A DNA stretch of 64,000 nucleotides from Methanosarcinaceae archaeon (GCA_023544565.1 JAMJFS010000007.1:1-64000); one strand, 5' to 3'; counted from the first letter of the stretch, positions 1-9,513 are shown. Notes: generated from the sequence alone by a model not told the origin. Translations and numbers: made by a program.

Positions 1-172
1 GTAGTATATATTGTGTATATATGGTGCGAGTTAATGCGAACAAAGCGAGGATTTTCGTAGTATATATTGTAAATATATAGTGCGAGTTAATGCGAACAAA
101 GCAAGGATTTTCTCGTAGTATATATTGTAAATATATAGTGCGAGTTAATGCGAACGGAGTGAGCATTTTCTC
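1..172 (+). repeat. Three tandem copies of a two-hairpin intergenic repeat (array A)
   Basis: Three copies of about 58 bp start near 1, 57 and 115. Each holds an AT-rich hairpin (TATATATT, short loop, AATATATA) followed by GTGCGAGTT and a second hairpin. In copy 3 the second hairpin is perfect: outer CGAG/CTCG, then AATGC/GCATT, a GA/GA internal loop, and AC/GT closing a GGA loop. Copies 1 and 2 have decayed stems. The same family recurs at 6004, 24538, 32997 and 56538. The array lies just upstream of the PAPS-reductase-like gene. Confidence 0.9.
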
Positions 173-236
173 GTTACCAACTTTTCACCAAACCGCCATC
201 TATATTTATAGTTTAAAAATAACTATTCAATTCACA

Positions 237-2300
237 ATGCAATCACAAAAGTACAAAACGAGTACACAAAATAAGTTTGTCAACCCAAAATCCCATTTAG
301 GAACGCAAGAGCATAGGCGTTCTAAAAAGCATAGCAACCATATTGTCAATTACGAAAATGATTACATATTCTGGTGCCATGAATGCAATGTTCCACTCCT
401 CGAGCCGCAATGTTTTACTTGTAAAAACGATGGCATCCGGCTGCAACTTTCACAACCCGCAGATGTCCGTTTCTGTTCACCATTTGAACGCAAGATACTT
501 GCAGACCAATTGATATCGGAATACGCCTGCGACCCTCTCGGCGACAGGATAATTTTGCTGAACAAGATCCCGGGTGATGACAAGACCGATGAGGTCATTA
601 TAGATGGCTTGCATTTCGGAGTTTTGCGGTTTGACCTACCTATAATGGATTACAAGTTCGACCTTTTGCCTGAAGGTGCAAAAATTATTCTTGCGCACAC
701 AGAAAAGAAAACCGTTGCGACAAAACGATCAACACGGCATCTCAGTGGTAAGAACATTAGTTTTGATCAGATCGAAAACTACACGGATGACATTAAAAAA
801 GGCGATCCCATTCTTGTAGTATCGGGAAATCTCACAGGTTTTGGCACTGCATATACTGATAGTTCAGATTTTAGTTCCACACAAGGCGCTGTCCTGAAAA
901 TCAAGAAGATCGACAGCAACCCTGCTGTCCTGAATGAAAAAATACCGGACATGGATGATATCGTAAACGCCAACCTTCCATATATCAGGCAACTTGGCAA
1001 GAACGCCATGAACACCATCAAAGGCATAGCGAACCAAAAACAACACAAAGATCTGCCGGTACATGTCTCATTCAGTGGTGGGAAAGACAGTCTTGTCGTA
1101 CTTGACCTTGCACAAAGTGCGCTTAATAAAAGACCTGTAAAAGCATTCATTGTAAACACTGGTCTTGAGTTTCCCGAAACGATCGATTTTGCAAGGAATT
1201 ACTGTAAACAGAACAATATCGACTTACATGAAGCCGACGCAGGTGAAGCTTTTTGGGAGCATCTGAAAAACTTTGGCCCGCCTGCTAAAGATTTCAGGTG
1301 GTGCTGCAAGGTTTGCAAACTCGCACCTGCAAGCACTGTAATTGAAGAATGTGCAAATAACGGCGCAGTCTGTCTTACTATCGACGGAAAACGGAAACAC
1401 GAATCATTTTCTCGCGCCCGTGTTGCTGCATCTGAGATGAACCCGTTCGTGCCGGATCAACTAAACATATTCCCGATACGCGACTGGAGGGCGATCGAAG
1501 TCTGGCTGTACATCCACTGGCGCGGATTGGAATACAATCCTCTCTACGACATGGGATTTGAAAGGGTCGGATGCCACCTGTGTCCGGCAGCATTGTCTGC
1601 CGAATACAAGAGAATGGGGGAGTTGCACCCTGAGATGCATGATCGATGGAACAACTACCTGCATAAATGGGCAAAATCCCATGGATTATCCAACGAGTTC
1701 ATAGAACATGGATTCTGGCGCTGGAAGGAATTGCCTCCAAAGATGTTGAAACTTGCCAGGGAACTTGATATTGGGATAACTCCTGCAAAGGGGGGCGATG
1801 GGGAAGCATTCAGCATACATATGACTTCAGGTGTGTCTCCATGCAAGGCTGGCGGATTTTCGGTTGAAGGCATAATACGCGGTGTGTCCACAAACCATGC
1901 TACGAATTTGATGAATATCATTGGGAAACAAGTATATTCTGAAGAACTCGGTATGTTGCGTGTAGAGGCTGATAATGGTAGTATCAATATGTTCGCAACA
2001 GGCAGCATATTGGTAAATGCGAATACAAAAGAAAAAGCGCTTGCGCTTTTCAAAGATGGTGCAAAACAATTGATGCGAGTTAATAAGTGTACAAAATGTG
2101 GTATATGCATCAAAGTTTGTCCCGTAGATGCGATACGGATCAATGATAATGGTATTGATAGCAGCAATGGGAATGGCGGGTTGCATATTGATGTGTCGTG
2201 CACGAGATGTGGAAAATGTACAGAAGCCTGTGTGGTTATCAAATATTTTGATAAACTCATGCCTGATTCGGCACTATTGTTAACGAATGGTGGGAAATAA
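237..2300 (+). CDS. PAPS reductase-like PP-loop protein with zinc ribbon and 2x[4Fe-4S] ferredoxin domain
   Basis: A 687-aa multidomain protein of the archaeal phosphoadenosine-phosphosulfate reductase-like group. In order: a zinc-ribbon-like module (Cys 47, 50, 59, 62), a PUA-like segment, a PP-loop ATP-pyrophosphatase domain with SGGKDS near residue 280 and a following CCKVCK cysteine cluster, and a C-terminal ferredoxin with two CxxCxxCxxxC motifs near 617 and 654. Family knowledge suggests adenylation or reduction of a sulfur compound, or thiolation, with ferredoxin supplying electrons. The exact substrate is unknown. The open frame extends upstream into the repeat array, so I chose the ATG at 237, where conserved-looking protein begins. 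No strong ribosome-binding site precedes it. Confidence 0.85.
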   Translation: MQSQKYKTSTQNKFVNPKSHLGTQEHRRSKKHSNHIVNYENDYIFWCHECNVPLLEPQCFTCKNDGIRLQLSQPADVRFCSPFERKILADQLISEYACDPLGDRIILLNKIPGDDKTDEVIIDGLHFGVLRFDLPIMDYKFDLLPEGAKIILAHTEKKTVATKRSTRHLSGKNISFDQIENYTDDIKKGDPILVVSGNLTGFGTAYTDSSDFSSTQGAVLKIKKIDSNPAVLNEKIPDMDDIVNANLPYIRQLGKNAMNTIKGIANQKQHKDLPVHVSFSGGKDSLVVLDLAQSALNKRPVKAFIVNTGLEFPETIDFARNYCKQNNIDLHEADAGEAFWEHLKNFGPPAKDFRWCCKVCKLAPASTVIEECANNGAVCLTIDGKRKHESFSRARVAASEMNPFVPDQLNIFPIRDWRAIEVWLYIHWRGLEYNPLYDMGFERVGCHLCPAALSAEYKRMGELHPEMHDRWNNYLHKWAKSHGLSNEFIEHGFWRWKELPPKMLKLARELDIGITPAKGGDGEAFSIHMTSGVSPCKAGGFSVEGIIRGVSTNHATNLMNIIGKQVYSEELGMLRVEADNGSINMFATGSILVNANTKEKALALFKDGAKQLMRVNKCTKCGICIKVCPVDAIRINDNGIDSSNGNGGLHIDVSCTRCGKCTEACVVIKYFDKLMPDSALLLTNGGK

Positions 2301-2394
2301 CAGGGACGATGTACCTCAAAGGAGTGAATTATTAATACTGTTGCATTGATTATATAATCTATTCAATTGAAAGTATGAATTGCAATGGTGTTCA

Positions 2395-3459
2395 ATGATA
2401 AATAATAATTCGGACGGAGTTTCTACACTTATACAGTATAAATGGATGATCGCAATAAGCATAGCTCTTGCAATTCTTCTTGTCGCTGCAGTCATAGTTG
2501 TTTTACCACTTGCAGATGGTATTGTACTTGGACTTGTTTTTGCATATATTTCACGTCCGATATGTCTGAAATTCAAAGGACATCGGAAAATTGGGGCATT
2601 TGTTGCGACAATGTTTATCGTAATACCGATAATAATCATACTGGGAAGTGGTTTAATTGAAATTATACGCCAGATAACATGGATTGTGAATAATCAGGGT
2701 CTGGTTATTGGAAGTATCTTCGATTTTATAAGGGGCATTGATTTTCCTGAAACCATACATCAGCAACTCCAGCAACTGACATGGGATTTTTCAACAACAA
2801 TATTGCCAATTATCGGAAAGATCGATTTTCTTTCATATGCAAAAAGTATCGCAATGTTTTTCGTAAATCTGCTGGTAGCCATAATAGTATGCTTTTTCCT
2901 ACTTGCAGACGGGGAAGGGTTGTATAATGCCATTATTAAGTTGACTTCAAAAGATCAGCAAGACATTGTTGAAAGGTACTCATATCATCTTGACATGATA
3001 CTCAATGGTGTTTTCATTGCCAACGCATACGCAGCACTGTTTGTTAGTGTTACATCATTGTTTGTCTTTTATGCTTTTGGTTTTTCACACCTACTTGCAT
3101 TGGCCACTCTTATTTTTATTGCATCCATAATCCCGATGTTTGCAGGTTACATGGTCATTGTGCCTCTTTCGATAATACGCTATTTAGATTCTGGATTTGA
3201 AAGCGCAGCTATCTTTTTTGTAGTTGCATCAATACTAATATACGCACCTCCTGAACTTATATTAAAGCCCTATTTTGCAAGTGTAAAATCGAACATACAC
3301 CCACTTTTATTGATGCTGGCATTTTTGGGCGGTGCGTTTGTAGGCGGAATTGCAGGTCTTTTTGCTGCACCGATACTACTTGGTGCTCTGGTTGCAGCAT
3401 ATCGAGTGTATTTGGAACAGATGCAGACCGAAAAGAGTTCGACAATTGATGTGGTATGA
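2395..3459 (+). CDS. AI-2E family (PerM/TqsA-like) membrane permease
   Basis: A 354-aa integral membrane protein with about seven or eight hydrophobic helices. The layout is typical of the AI-2E transporter family: two N-terminal helices, a charged central segment, and a glycine-rich C-terminal pair containing LGGAFVGGIAGLFAAPILLG. The family includes TqsA, UPF0118 proteins and some Na+/H+ antiporters, so the substrate cannot be read from sequence. I took the ATG at 2395, which has GGTG five bases upstream, rather than the in-frame ATG at 2380. The stop shares a base with the start of the next small gene, so the two are probably co-transcribed. Confidence 0.85.
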   Translation: MINNNSDGVSTLIQYKWMIAISIALAILLVAAVIVVLPLADGIVLGLVFAYISRPICLKFKGHRKIGAFVATMFIVIPIIIILGSGLIEIIRQITWIVNNQGLVIGSIFDFIRGIDFPETIHQQLQQLTWDFSTTILPIIGKIDFLSYAKSIAMFFVNLLVAIIVCFFLLADGEGLYNAIIKLTSKDQQDIVERYSYHLDMILNGVFIANAYAALFVSVTSLFVFYAFGFSHLLALATLIFIASIIPMFAGYMVIVPLSIIRYLDSGFESAAIFFVVASILIYAPPELILKPYFASVKSNIHPLLLMLAFLGGAFVGGIAGLFAAPILLGALVAAYRVYLEQMQTEKSSTIDVV

Positions 3460-3587
3460 TGGTTAAACACAATAAAAAAAATATTGGACTTTTTTTCGGC
3501 AAGGTCATCTGGTTAATATTTGGATTGGTCATAATAATTACAGTTGTAATGTATCTGTATATTATGATCATGAAGTTGTTTTTCTAA
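3459..3587 (+). CDS. Small single-pass membrane protein (42 aa)
   Basis: A 42-aa ORF begins on the last base of the AI-2E permease stop codon (TGATG overlap). It has a basic N-terminus (MVKHNKKN) followed by one hydrophobic helix of about 25 residues, then KLFF. The overlap and membrane character suggest translational coupling and possibly an accessory role to the permease. No family is recognised. The call rests on the coupling and composition only. Confidence 0.55.
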   Translation: MVKHNKKNIGLFFGKVIWLIFGLVIIITVVMYLYIMIMKLFF

Positions 3588-3752
3588 TGGCAGGGTTTGC
3601 AGGATGACAACTGAAAATACTCTCTGTTTTAGCTTTGGACAAAACATTATAAACCGCATAAATGCGATGTTTTCTCAATGTCCTCCATTTGAAAAAGATT
3701 ATAAGCAATTGATATAATTAAGTGCAAACACATTATCCACACAGGTGAAATT

Positions 3753-5681
3753 ATGCAATTATTACTCATCCATTCCGATTATATTGAATACGAAGTCAAA
3801 AAGAGCACTCCGGTTGCTGAGAAGATCGAGGAATCACTCAAACAGGGACGACTTGAAGATGCACTCACGGCATTCATGGCTGTTGAAAAAGTTGATGAGG
3901 CAAACACAGCCGATACGATCAAACGTACAGTTGAGGAGATCGAGAAGGTTGCAGCACAGGTAAAAGCCGAACGGTTGATGCTCTATCCTTATGCGCATTT
4001 GAGTTCGAATCTCTCATCTCCAAAGGTTGCTGTTTCGGTACTAAAAGGTATTGAAGAAGCACTTAAGGGAAAATATGAGATCATGCGGGCGCCTTTTGGA
4101 TGGTACAAAGCATTCAAGATAAGTTGTAAAGGACATCCGCTTTCCGAACTTTCCCGCTCGATCCTGCCCGAAGGAGTTGCAGAGGCACAGGCACAGGACG
4201 TGCAGGTAATACCATCATGCGCCAAATCCTCGGAAGATACAGATGTTGTATCCGAAGCACTCAAGGCTGAAAGTGTGGCAAAATCGTACTGGCACATTCT
4301 CACGCCTGATGGGGAACTTCACAGCACTGATGATTTTGATCTTTCAGAACATCCGAATCTCCAAAAGTTCGTGGATTACGAAATATCAAAAAACCGGGCG
4401 ATGGAAAAAGCCCCTCCGCATGTTGAACTAATGCGAAGACTTGAGATCGCGGACTATGAACCCGGATCGGATTCAGGAAACATGCGTTTCTATCCAAAAG
4501 GAAAGTTGATCAAAACACTTATTGAATCTTATGTACTTGACGAATCTTCAAAATTCGGGGCAATGGAAGTCGAGACCCCTATCATGTATGACATGAACCA
4601 CCCAACCCTCAAGAAATATCTTGATCGGTTCCCGGCACGTCAGTATTCGATCGAATCTGACAAACGCCATCTATTTTTGCGATTTGCAGCATGTTTCGGA
4701 CAGTTCCTTATGAACCACGACATGACGATCTCTTACAAGAACCTGCCTCTGAAGATGATCGAACTTACCAGATACAGTTTCAGGAAAGAGCAGCGCGGGG
4801 AACTCGTGGGTCTCCGGAGACTTCGTGCGTTCACCATGCCTGATATGCACACATTGTGCACTGATATGGACCAGGCAGTTTCACAGTTCGATGAACAGTA
4901 TAACATGTGTATCAATGTTCTGGATAAGGTCGGCATAAAACTTGATGATTACGAGGTTGCGATACGATTCACACGCGACTTTTACGATTCAAACCGTGAT
5001 TTCATCACCAATCTTGCAAAAACGGTTGACAAACCCGTACTTGTTGAGATGTGGGATACCAGATTCTTCTACTTTGTTCTTAAGTTCGAATTCAATTTCG
5101 TAGACGCACTTGCAAAAGCAAGTGCATTATCAACCGTCCAGATAGACGTTGAAAATGCCGAGCGGTATGACATCAACTATATCAATACGGAAGGCGAGGC
5201 TAAAAAGCCGACTGTCCTCCACTGTTCCCCAAGTGGTGCTATTGAGCGCTGTATCTATGCACTCCTTGAAAAAGAGGCTATGGCTATGGAGGAAGGTGCA
5301 GTACCAATGCTACCAGTATGGTTATCTCCAACTCAGGTGCGTATAATCCCAATTGCACAGCGACATTTTGAATTTGCAGAACAGGTTTCTGAGCAGTTGA
5401 AATGTCGTGCTGATATTGATGACAGGGACGATACTGTTGGTAAGAGAATACGGGATGCCGGCAGGGACTGGATCCCTTATGTTGTCGTTATTGGCGACAA
5501 GGAGGTTGAGGATAGTACAATAAATGTTACTATACGGTCAGAATCTCAGCCAAACAAGCCTATGAAGATAGAAATGTCCGCAGAGGACCTCAACGCCCGC
5601 ATCATGTCGGAGATCGAAGGGTTACCTTATAGGGGACTTGCGCTCTCAAAACTTGTTTCAATGAGACCAAAGTTCATATAG
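3753..5681 (+). CDS. thrS: Threonyl-tRNA synthetase, archaeal type
   Basis: A 642-aa class II synthetase that charges tRNA-Thr. The first 140 or so residues form the archaeal D-aminoacyl-tRNA-deacylase-like editing domain ([14 protein letters not shown] start), replacing the bacterial TGS/editing module. The catalytic core shows motif 2 ([18 protein letters not shown]) followed by PDMHTLC, and motif 3 near [11 protein letters not shown]. The C-terminal 100 residues are the anticodon-binding domain. GGTGA precedes the ATG at good spacing. Acylphosphatase follows after 21 bp on the same strand. Confidence 0.97.
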   Translation: MQLLLIHSDYIEYEVKKSTPVAEKIEESLKQGRLEDALTAFMAVEKVDEANTADTIKRTVEEIEKVAAQVKAERLMLYPYAHLSSNLSSPKVAVSVLKGIEEALKGKYEIMRAPFGWYKAFKISCKGHPLSELSRSILPEGVAEAQAQDVQVIPSCAKSSEDTDVVSEALKAESVAKSYWHILTPDGELHSTDDFDLSEHPNLQKFVDYEISKNRAMEKAPPHVELMRRLEIADYEPGSDSGNMRFYPKGKLIKTLIESYVLDESSKFGAMEVETPIMYDMNHPTLKKYLDRFPARQYSIESDKRHLFLRFAACFGQFLMNHDMTISYKNLPLKMIELTRYSFRKEQRGELVGLRRLRAFTMPDMHTLCTDMDQAVSQFDEQYNMCINVLDKVGIKLDDYEVAIRFTRDFYDSNRDFITNLAKTVDKPVLVEMWDTRFFYFVLKFEFNFVDALAKASALSTVQIDVENAERYDINYINTEGEAKKPTVLHCSPSGAIERCIYALLEKEAMAMEEGAVPMLPVWLSPTQVRIIPIAQRHFEFAEQVSEQLKCRADIDDRDDTVGKRIRDAGRDWIPYVVVIGDKEVEDSTINVTIRSESQPNKPMKIEMSAEDLNARIMSEIEGLPYRGLALSKLVSMRPKFI

Positions 5682-5702
5682 TGAAAACACGAATATTACG
5701 TC

Positions 5703-5999
5703 ATGGGAAATCGGGGAGATTTAGAATCTGAATCCTATGTAGAGATATATGTTTCAGGCAGGGTGCAGGGTGTGTATTTTAGGCAGTTTACAAAAGAGAC
5801 TGCCTTAAATGTTGGACTTGTTGGATATGTCCAGAATCTGCCTGATGGAAGAGTAAAGGCAATTGCAAAAGGCAGTCATGAAAACATCGAACGGTTTGTG
5901 AAGCAACTTCGTACCGGTCCGAGAATGGCTAATGTTGAAAGCCTTGATGCTAAGTGGTGTGAATTATCTGATCAATTTGATGATTTTATTATCAAATGA
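5703..5999 (+). CDS. acyP: Acylphosphatase
   Basis: A 98-aa protein matching the acylphosphatase fold that hydrolyses carboxyl-phosphate bonds such as acetyl phosphate. The signature GRVQGVYFR carries the catalytic arginine, and GYVQNLPDGRV carries the catalytic asparagine. The length is normal for the family, with about eight extra N-terminal residues. It follows thrS closely and may be co-transcribed. A decayed copy of the intergenic repeat starts five bases after its stop. Confidence 0.95.
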   Translation: MGNRGDLESESYVEIYVSGRVQGVYFRQFTKETALNVGLVGYVQNLPDGRVKAIAKGSHENIERFVKQLRTGPRMANVESLDAKWCELSDQFDDFIIK

Positions 6000-6003
6000 T
6001 CAA

Positions 6004-6064
6004 CAAGAAAATTTTCGCTGACGCTCGGATTGACTCTAATTATATATTAATAACATATATATTA
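6004..6064 (-). repeat. Degenerate single copy of the two-hairpin repeat
   Basis: Read on the minus strand this has the family order: AT-rich hairpin, AGAGTC, AATCC, GA, GC, loop GTCA, GC, GA, AAATT, TT, CTTG. The inner GC/GC stem and GA/GA loop are kept, but two pairs of the AATCC stem are lost. It sits immediately after acylphosphatase. Confidence 0.65.
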
Positions 6065-6120
6065 CACGCAAAATAAAAATTTACATTAATTATATATAAA
6101 TGTAACATATATTACAATTA
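6040..6120 (+). repeat. AT-rich imperfect direct repeat, probable promoter region
   Basis: Two similar blocks of about 30 bp (TAATTATATATTAATAACAT and TTAATTATATATAAATGTAA, each running into ATATATTAC) lie in tandem upstream of the DUF2226-like gene. Each contains a TATA-like core. They could be duplicated promoter or operator elements. The first block overlaps the decayed repeat copy. Confidence 0.45.
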
Positions 6121-6134
6121 AATGGGTGCTCTTA

Positions 6135-6788
6135 ATGAGAATTCCAAAAGGTAAATTGATAAAGACATATCCGACAAAATCAGAATACACAATTGTGATC
6201 AAACAATTAAAAGCTGATAAATTTAATGGATACCTGCTTGTAAATACACCAATCGATGGTATTGATGCTAAAGGGTATCTGGTTTTTGAAGAGGGTGTGC
6301 CAATATTTGCATATTATGAACACGAGGATGTTCTTAAGGGTGACCATAGCATAAAGATGAGCGCAGCCAATTTTACAAATAATGACTCGATATTGGAATT
6401 TCATGAACTATCAAAACACCAGATAGACATTTGTAAATTATATATCAATTGTATGAATGATACCGGGGCGAAGATCAATGAAATTGATATAAATAAAAAA
6501 TTTGAATTGCCCATATCTTCTAAAGAAGATTTTTGTGATAAAATAAATAGTGTGCCAAATAAATCAATTTGCAATTTATGTAATGATCAATGTGTATCAT
6601 CAATTGCTGACCCGGAACGTCTGTCCCTCGAAAACAAATCTGTGGTGCTTGATTTCATAAATAGTATCAATGTCAATTCAGAAGAGGAACTGGAAGCGTT
6701 TCTGAAGGAAAAAATGAGATCATTTAAAGAACAATCAAATGTAATGCTGGATTGTATGGGGCTTGGCCACATGAAAAAAGTAAAATGA
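6135..6788 (+). CDS. DUF2226-like protein
   Basis: A 217-aa protein beginning [12 protein letters not shown] and continuing into a segment (FNGYLLVNTP, KGYLVFEEGVPIFAYYE) that matches my memory of archaeal DUF2226 proteins, whose function is unknown. The middle carries a CNLCNDQC cysteine pair of possible zinc-binding type. The C-terminal 50 residues are charged and probably helical. The start is the ATG at 6135, because GGGTG at 6124-6128 fits as its ribosome-binding site. An in-frame GTG overlaps that site. It stands alone between intergenic regions. Confidence 0.6.
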   Translation: MRIPKGKLIKTYPTKSEYTIVIKQLKADKFNGYLLVNTPIDGIDAKGYLVFEEGVPIFAYYEHEDVLKGDHSIKMSAANFTNNDSILEFHELSKHQIDICKLYINCMNDTGAKINEIDINKKFELPISSKEDFCDKINSVPNKSICNLCNDQCVSSIADPERLSLENKSVVLDFINSINVNSEEELEAFLKEKMRSFKEQSNVMLDCMGLGHMKKVK

Positions 6789-6871
6789 GCCTTGTGATCA
6801 TGCGATTTTAATATGTATATTTTACTCTTATTGAATACCTTTAAAAGTCATGTCGCCAATACTTGCAATCA

Positions 6872-8083
6872 ATGACTGATATTATTATTGTTAGATATGG
6901 TGAGCTGGCTCTGAAAAGCACAGGCGTCCGGAACTGGTATGAAAGGAAGCTTGTCCAAAACATAGCAGCGATGCTTAAATTCAGGGGTATTGGACCTTCA
7001 CAGATAAAGCGTGAATGGGGTCGTATTTTTGTTCATACGACAGACTCGGAAGCAGCCGGAGTTGTCGCTAATGTTTTTGGAGTTGTATCGACTTCACCTG
7101 CCATATCGAGCAATGCCACACTTGCAGATGCAGCGAAAGTATGTGCTGACATTGGTGCTGGCATGATACATGATGGCGAATCTTTTGCTATCCGTACACG
7201 TCGGACCGGAAATCACAGTTTTTCATCCCGCGATATTGGTATTAAATGTGGGGATGCAGTTTGGGAGCGTCTGGTATCCATTGGTCAGAGTCCATCTGTG
7301 AACCTTACTGATCCTGATAAGGAAATTTTTGTTGAGATGCGACAGACCAGGGCATATATTTACACCACAAAATCCAAAGGTGTTGGCGGATTCCCACTTG
7401 GCACACAGGGTAAAATGATTGCACTGGTGTCAGGGGGCATCGATTCTCCTGTTTCTGCATGGCTTATGATGAAACGCGGTGTTGAGATTATTCCTGTTTA
7501 TTGTAACAACGAGCCATTCTCTGACGAGACCACCCGTGAGCGTGCAATGGATTGTATCAAGGTTCTTGCAGACTGGGCACCTGGGCATCCCATGAAAGTG
7601 TATGAGGTACCACATGGTGATAACCTGACTGCATTTTTGACTGACTGTGAATACAAAAACACGTGTCTGTTGTGTCGCCGTACAATGTATCGTGAAGCAT
7701 TTGAAATTATGAAAAAGGAAGGCGCAAGCGGTATTATCACTGGCGCATCACTCGGGCAGGTTGCATCCCAGACATCTGCAAATATGTATGCAGAGGTGTA
7801 TGGCCTTGGTATTCCTTTGTACCATCCGTTGATAGGGCATGACAAGACAGAGATAATTGACATTGCCAATCGTATCGGCACCTTCAATTCATCTATAAAG
7901 CCGGCTACATGCTGCACTGCCGTGCCTGATTTCCCTGAAGTTAAAGCAAAGGTTGATGCACTTGCACTTGAAGAGAAAAAAGTGGATATCGATGACCTTG
8001 TATCATATTCCGTGTCAAATGCAAAAGTAATTATTATCGATAGTCTGTCGAGTATTTCTGATCAAAATAACGATGGTAAATAA
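6872..8083 (+). CDS. thiI: tRNA 4-thiouridine sulfurtransferase ThiI
   Basis: A 403-aa protein with an N-terminal ferredoxin-like/THUMP RNA-binding region (residues 1-165) and a C-terminal PP-loop domain with SGGIDSPVSAW near residue 190. ThiI adenylates U8 of tRNA for thiolation and in many organisms also feeds thiamine thiazole synthesis. No rhodanese domain follows, as in other archaeal ThiI. A CLLCRR cysteine pair lies in the catalytic domain. The start is the ATG at 6872. Confidence 0.95.
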   Translation: MTDIIIVRYGELALKSTGVRNWYERKLVQNIAAMLKFRGIGPSQIKREWGRIFVHTTDSEAAGVVANVFGVVSTSPAISSNATLADAAKVCADIGAGMIHDGESFAIRTRRTGNHSFSSRDIGIKCGDAVWERLVSIGQSPSVNLTDPDKEIFVEMRQTRAYIYTTKSKGVGGFPLGTQGKMIALVSGGIDSPVSAWLMMKRGVEIIPVYCNNEPFSDETTRERAMDCIKVLADWAPGHPMKVYEVPHGDNLTAFLTDCEYKNTCLLCRRTMYREAFEIMKKEGASGIITGASLGQVASQTSANMYAEVYGLGIPLYHPLIGHDKTEIIDIANRIGTFNSSIKPATCCTAVPDFPEVKAKVDALALEEKKVDIDDLVSYSVSNAKVIIIDSLSSISDQNNDGK

Positions 8084-8110
8084 CATGGTTTTGTATAGTA
8101 TGTATAGAAC

Positions 8111-8136
8111 GTGCCGCCTGGCGGCGGTCACATTGT
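8111..8136. terminator. GC-rich hairpin followed by T run between convergent genes
   Basis: GCCGCC (8113-8118), one base, then GGCGGC (8120-8125) form a perfect stem in otherwise AT-rich DNA. A TTTTT run lies ten bases on. It sits between thiI and the oppositely oriented 84-aa gene, where a shared terminator is expected. Similar GC palindromes occur at 22983, 23113 and 62118. Confidence 0.5.
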
Positions 8137-8204
8137 TTTTAGTTTCAGATAGAATAATCCTATTTACGCAGCCATCCTAATACATCTATACAAATACACA
8201 TTAG

Positions 8205-8459
8205 TTAATCTGATATACAATCCAATAGATCATTCGCAATGTTTAAAGCTTCGGTTTCATTGGCAACACGTTTTATCAACATCCTTCCGCTTGGGAACAG
8301 TGACACCTCTACGTCAGAAAAATCAAGTATCATGATGTGTTTTGTCGCAACCTTTGCTTTTATTTTTTTAGCTGCACTTATCAGATCGATATTTTCCTTG
8401 ACCTTTACTTCATAAGCGGTTCTGCCTGAACATAGACTAACAGTGATGTTTCGTGTCAT
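8205..8459 (-). CDS. Conserved small protein of unknown function (84 aa)
   Basis: An 84-aa soluble protein. Its second half (VEVSLFPSGRMLIKRVANETEA, shortened here) resembles the C-terminal segment seen after ThiF/MoeB-like domains, where a strand ending in GR is followed by an alanine-rich helix. No catalytic residues or cysteine clusters are evident. It is convergent with thiI. GGAG lies close upstream of the ATG. A sulfur-carrier or cofactor link would be speculation. Confidence 0.6.
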   Translation of the reverse strand: MTRNITVSLCSGRTAYEVKVKENIDLISAAKKIKAKVATKHIMILDFSDVEVSLFPSGRMLIKRVANETEALNIANDLLDCISD

Positions 8460-8717
8460 TGGCTCCTTTTATGCACCGATTAATATTAAGTTTGATACAC
8501 TTCTTTAATAAACACAATGTATTTATATATCATGAACGATTATGATAGATTGCTGGCACAATATCACAAATTTATGATTTCATACACCCTACCCTCAAAC
8601 CCTGGATCAATATACCCTTCCTTACAAAGTGTGTGTGTTTGTGTCATCCCCTCTTTTCATTGATCTTTACAAATTGCTAACTGAGGTTATATTCAACAAC
8701 GTGGACCTCAAAAACAG

Positions 8718-8789
8718 TGGACTCGGCGGGAATTGAACCCGCGGCCTTTACGTTGCGAACGTAACGATCTTCCCCTGATCTACAAGCCC
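8718..8789 (-). tRNA. tRNA-Ala (CGC)
   Basis: A complete 72-nt cloverleaf on the minus strand, with acceptor GGGCTTG/CGAGTCC and discriminator A. The anticodon loop TTCGCAA gives anticodon CGC. The G3-U70 wobble, the alanine identity element, is present. The T-loop is TTCAATT. No intron and no encoded CCA are seen. It lies 42 bp downstream of the aEF-1beta gene on the same strand. Confidence 0.96.
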
Positions 8790-8831
8790 ACAAAAAAAGA
8801 AAAAAAGAATATATGTGCTGAAAAAATATAC

Positions 8832-9101
8832 TTAAACAGGTCGTCCGAGTTCAGTAACCTGAACGCTTTCAACACCTGGAACTGCTGCAAATGCATCTTC
8901 GACTTGTTCGGTGCCGCCTTCAAGATCGCCCACAAGTACGACAAGTATGAGTGCTTTTAAACCAAATGCAATTGGTTCTTCTTTTGAACTATATATTTCA
9001 GAACCTTCCGGCAATACATCTTCAAGTTTAATTTTAAGGTCTACAAGATCGGTTTCCGTGCTCTCCGGCATGATCTTGATAGTTGCTGCAACTTCTCCCA
9101 T
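8832..9101 (-). CDS. ef1b: Translation elongation factor aEF-1beta
   Basis: An 89-aa single-domain guanine-nucleotide exchange factor for aEF-1alpha. It starts MGEVAATIKIMPES and ends VPGVESVQVTELGRPV, typical of the archaeal family with its ferredoxin-like fold. FGLKALILVVLVGD is the conserved core strand. The length matches the family. It follows the zinc-ribbon gene after 10 bp, an arrangement also known in haloarchaea. Confidence 0.96.
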   Translation of the reverse strand: MGEVAATIKIMPESTETDLVDLKIKLEDVLPEGSEIYSSKEEPIAFGLKALILVVLVGDLEGGTEQVEDAFAAVPGVESVQVTELGRPV

Positions 9102-9111
9102 TCACAACACC

Positions 9112-9282
9112 TTATGGTCCTAAGAAACCACATTCTTTGCATGTGTATTCATTGCTCTGCTGCCTGCAGCTTACGCATCTTCCAAGTTCTGCATTACATG
9201 CAGGGCATGGAAAATTCACATAACCGCGCTCTACGAGATGTACACCACAGGATGTACAGAATTCGACTTTTGGTTTTGCCAT
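9112..9282 (-). CDS. Small zinc-ribbon protein of the HVO_2753 family (56 aa)
   Basis: A 56-aa protein made almost entirely of two zinc fingers: CTSCG at 9-13, CPAC at 26-29, CVSC at 36-39 and CKECG at 48-52. It ends FLGP. The archaeal HVO_2753 family has this build and sits beside ef1b. In Haloferax that protein has been tied to swarming and biofilm growth. Here GGAG lies seven bases before the ATG. A two-gene operon with ef1b is likely. The molecular role is unknown. Confidence 0.88.
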   Translation of the reverse strand: MAKPKVEFCTSCGVHLVERGYVNFPCPACNAELGRCVSCRQQSNEYTCKECGFLGP

Positions 9283-9513
9283 TAAATATCTCCTTGTATA
9301 GTTATAATTGCAAGTTTAATTTTAATTTTACATTTAAGTTTAACATTAAGTTCATTTCAGATTTAATTTTGACCTCAAATTTGAATAGTGTTAAGATCAA
9401 GATTTAGTGCTACTTAAGTAGTATATGAAATGTATGATAAATTACTAAACAGTATTTCGGCATTTTGATGATTTCAGTACATACGCGGTATATAATTTAA
9501 ATATTCCCCTTAA

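Noticed and set aside
1-172. CRISPR array
   Set aside because: Units are tandem with no unique spacers and have internal two-hairpin structure; copies are dispersed and no cas genes are present.
90-236. Longer N-terminus of the PAPS-reductase-like protein
   Set aside because: The extra 49 codons are translated repeat sequence and carry no conserved features.
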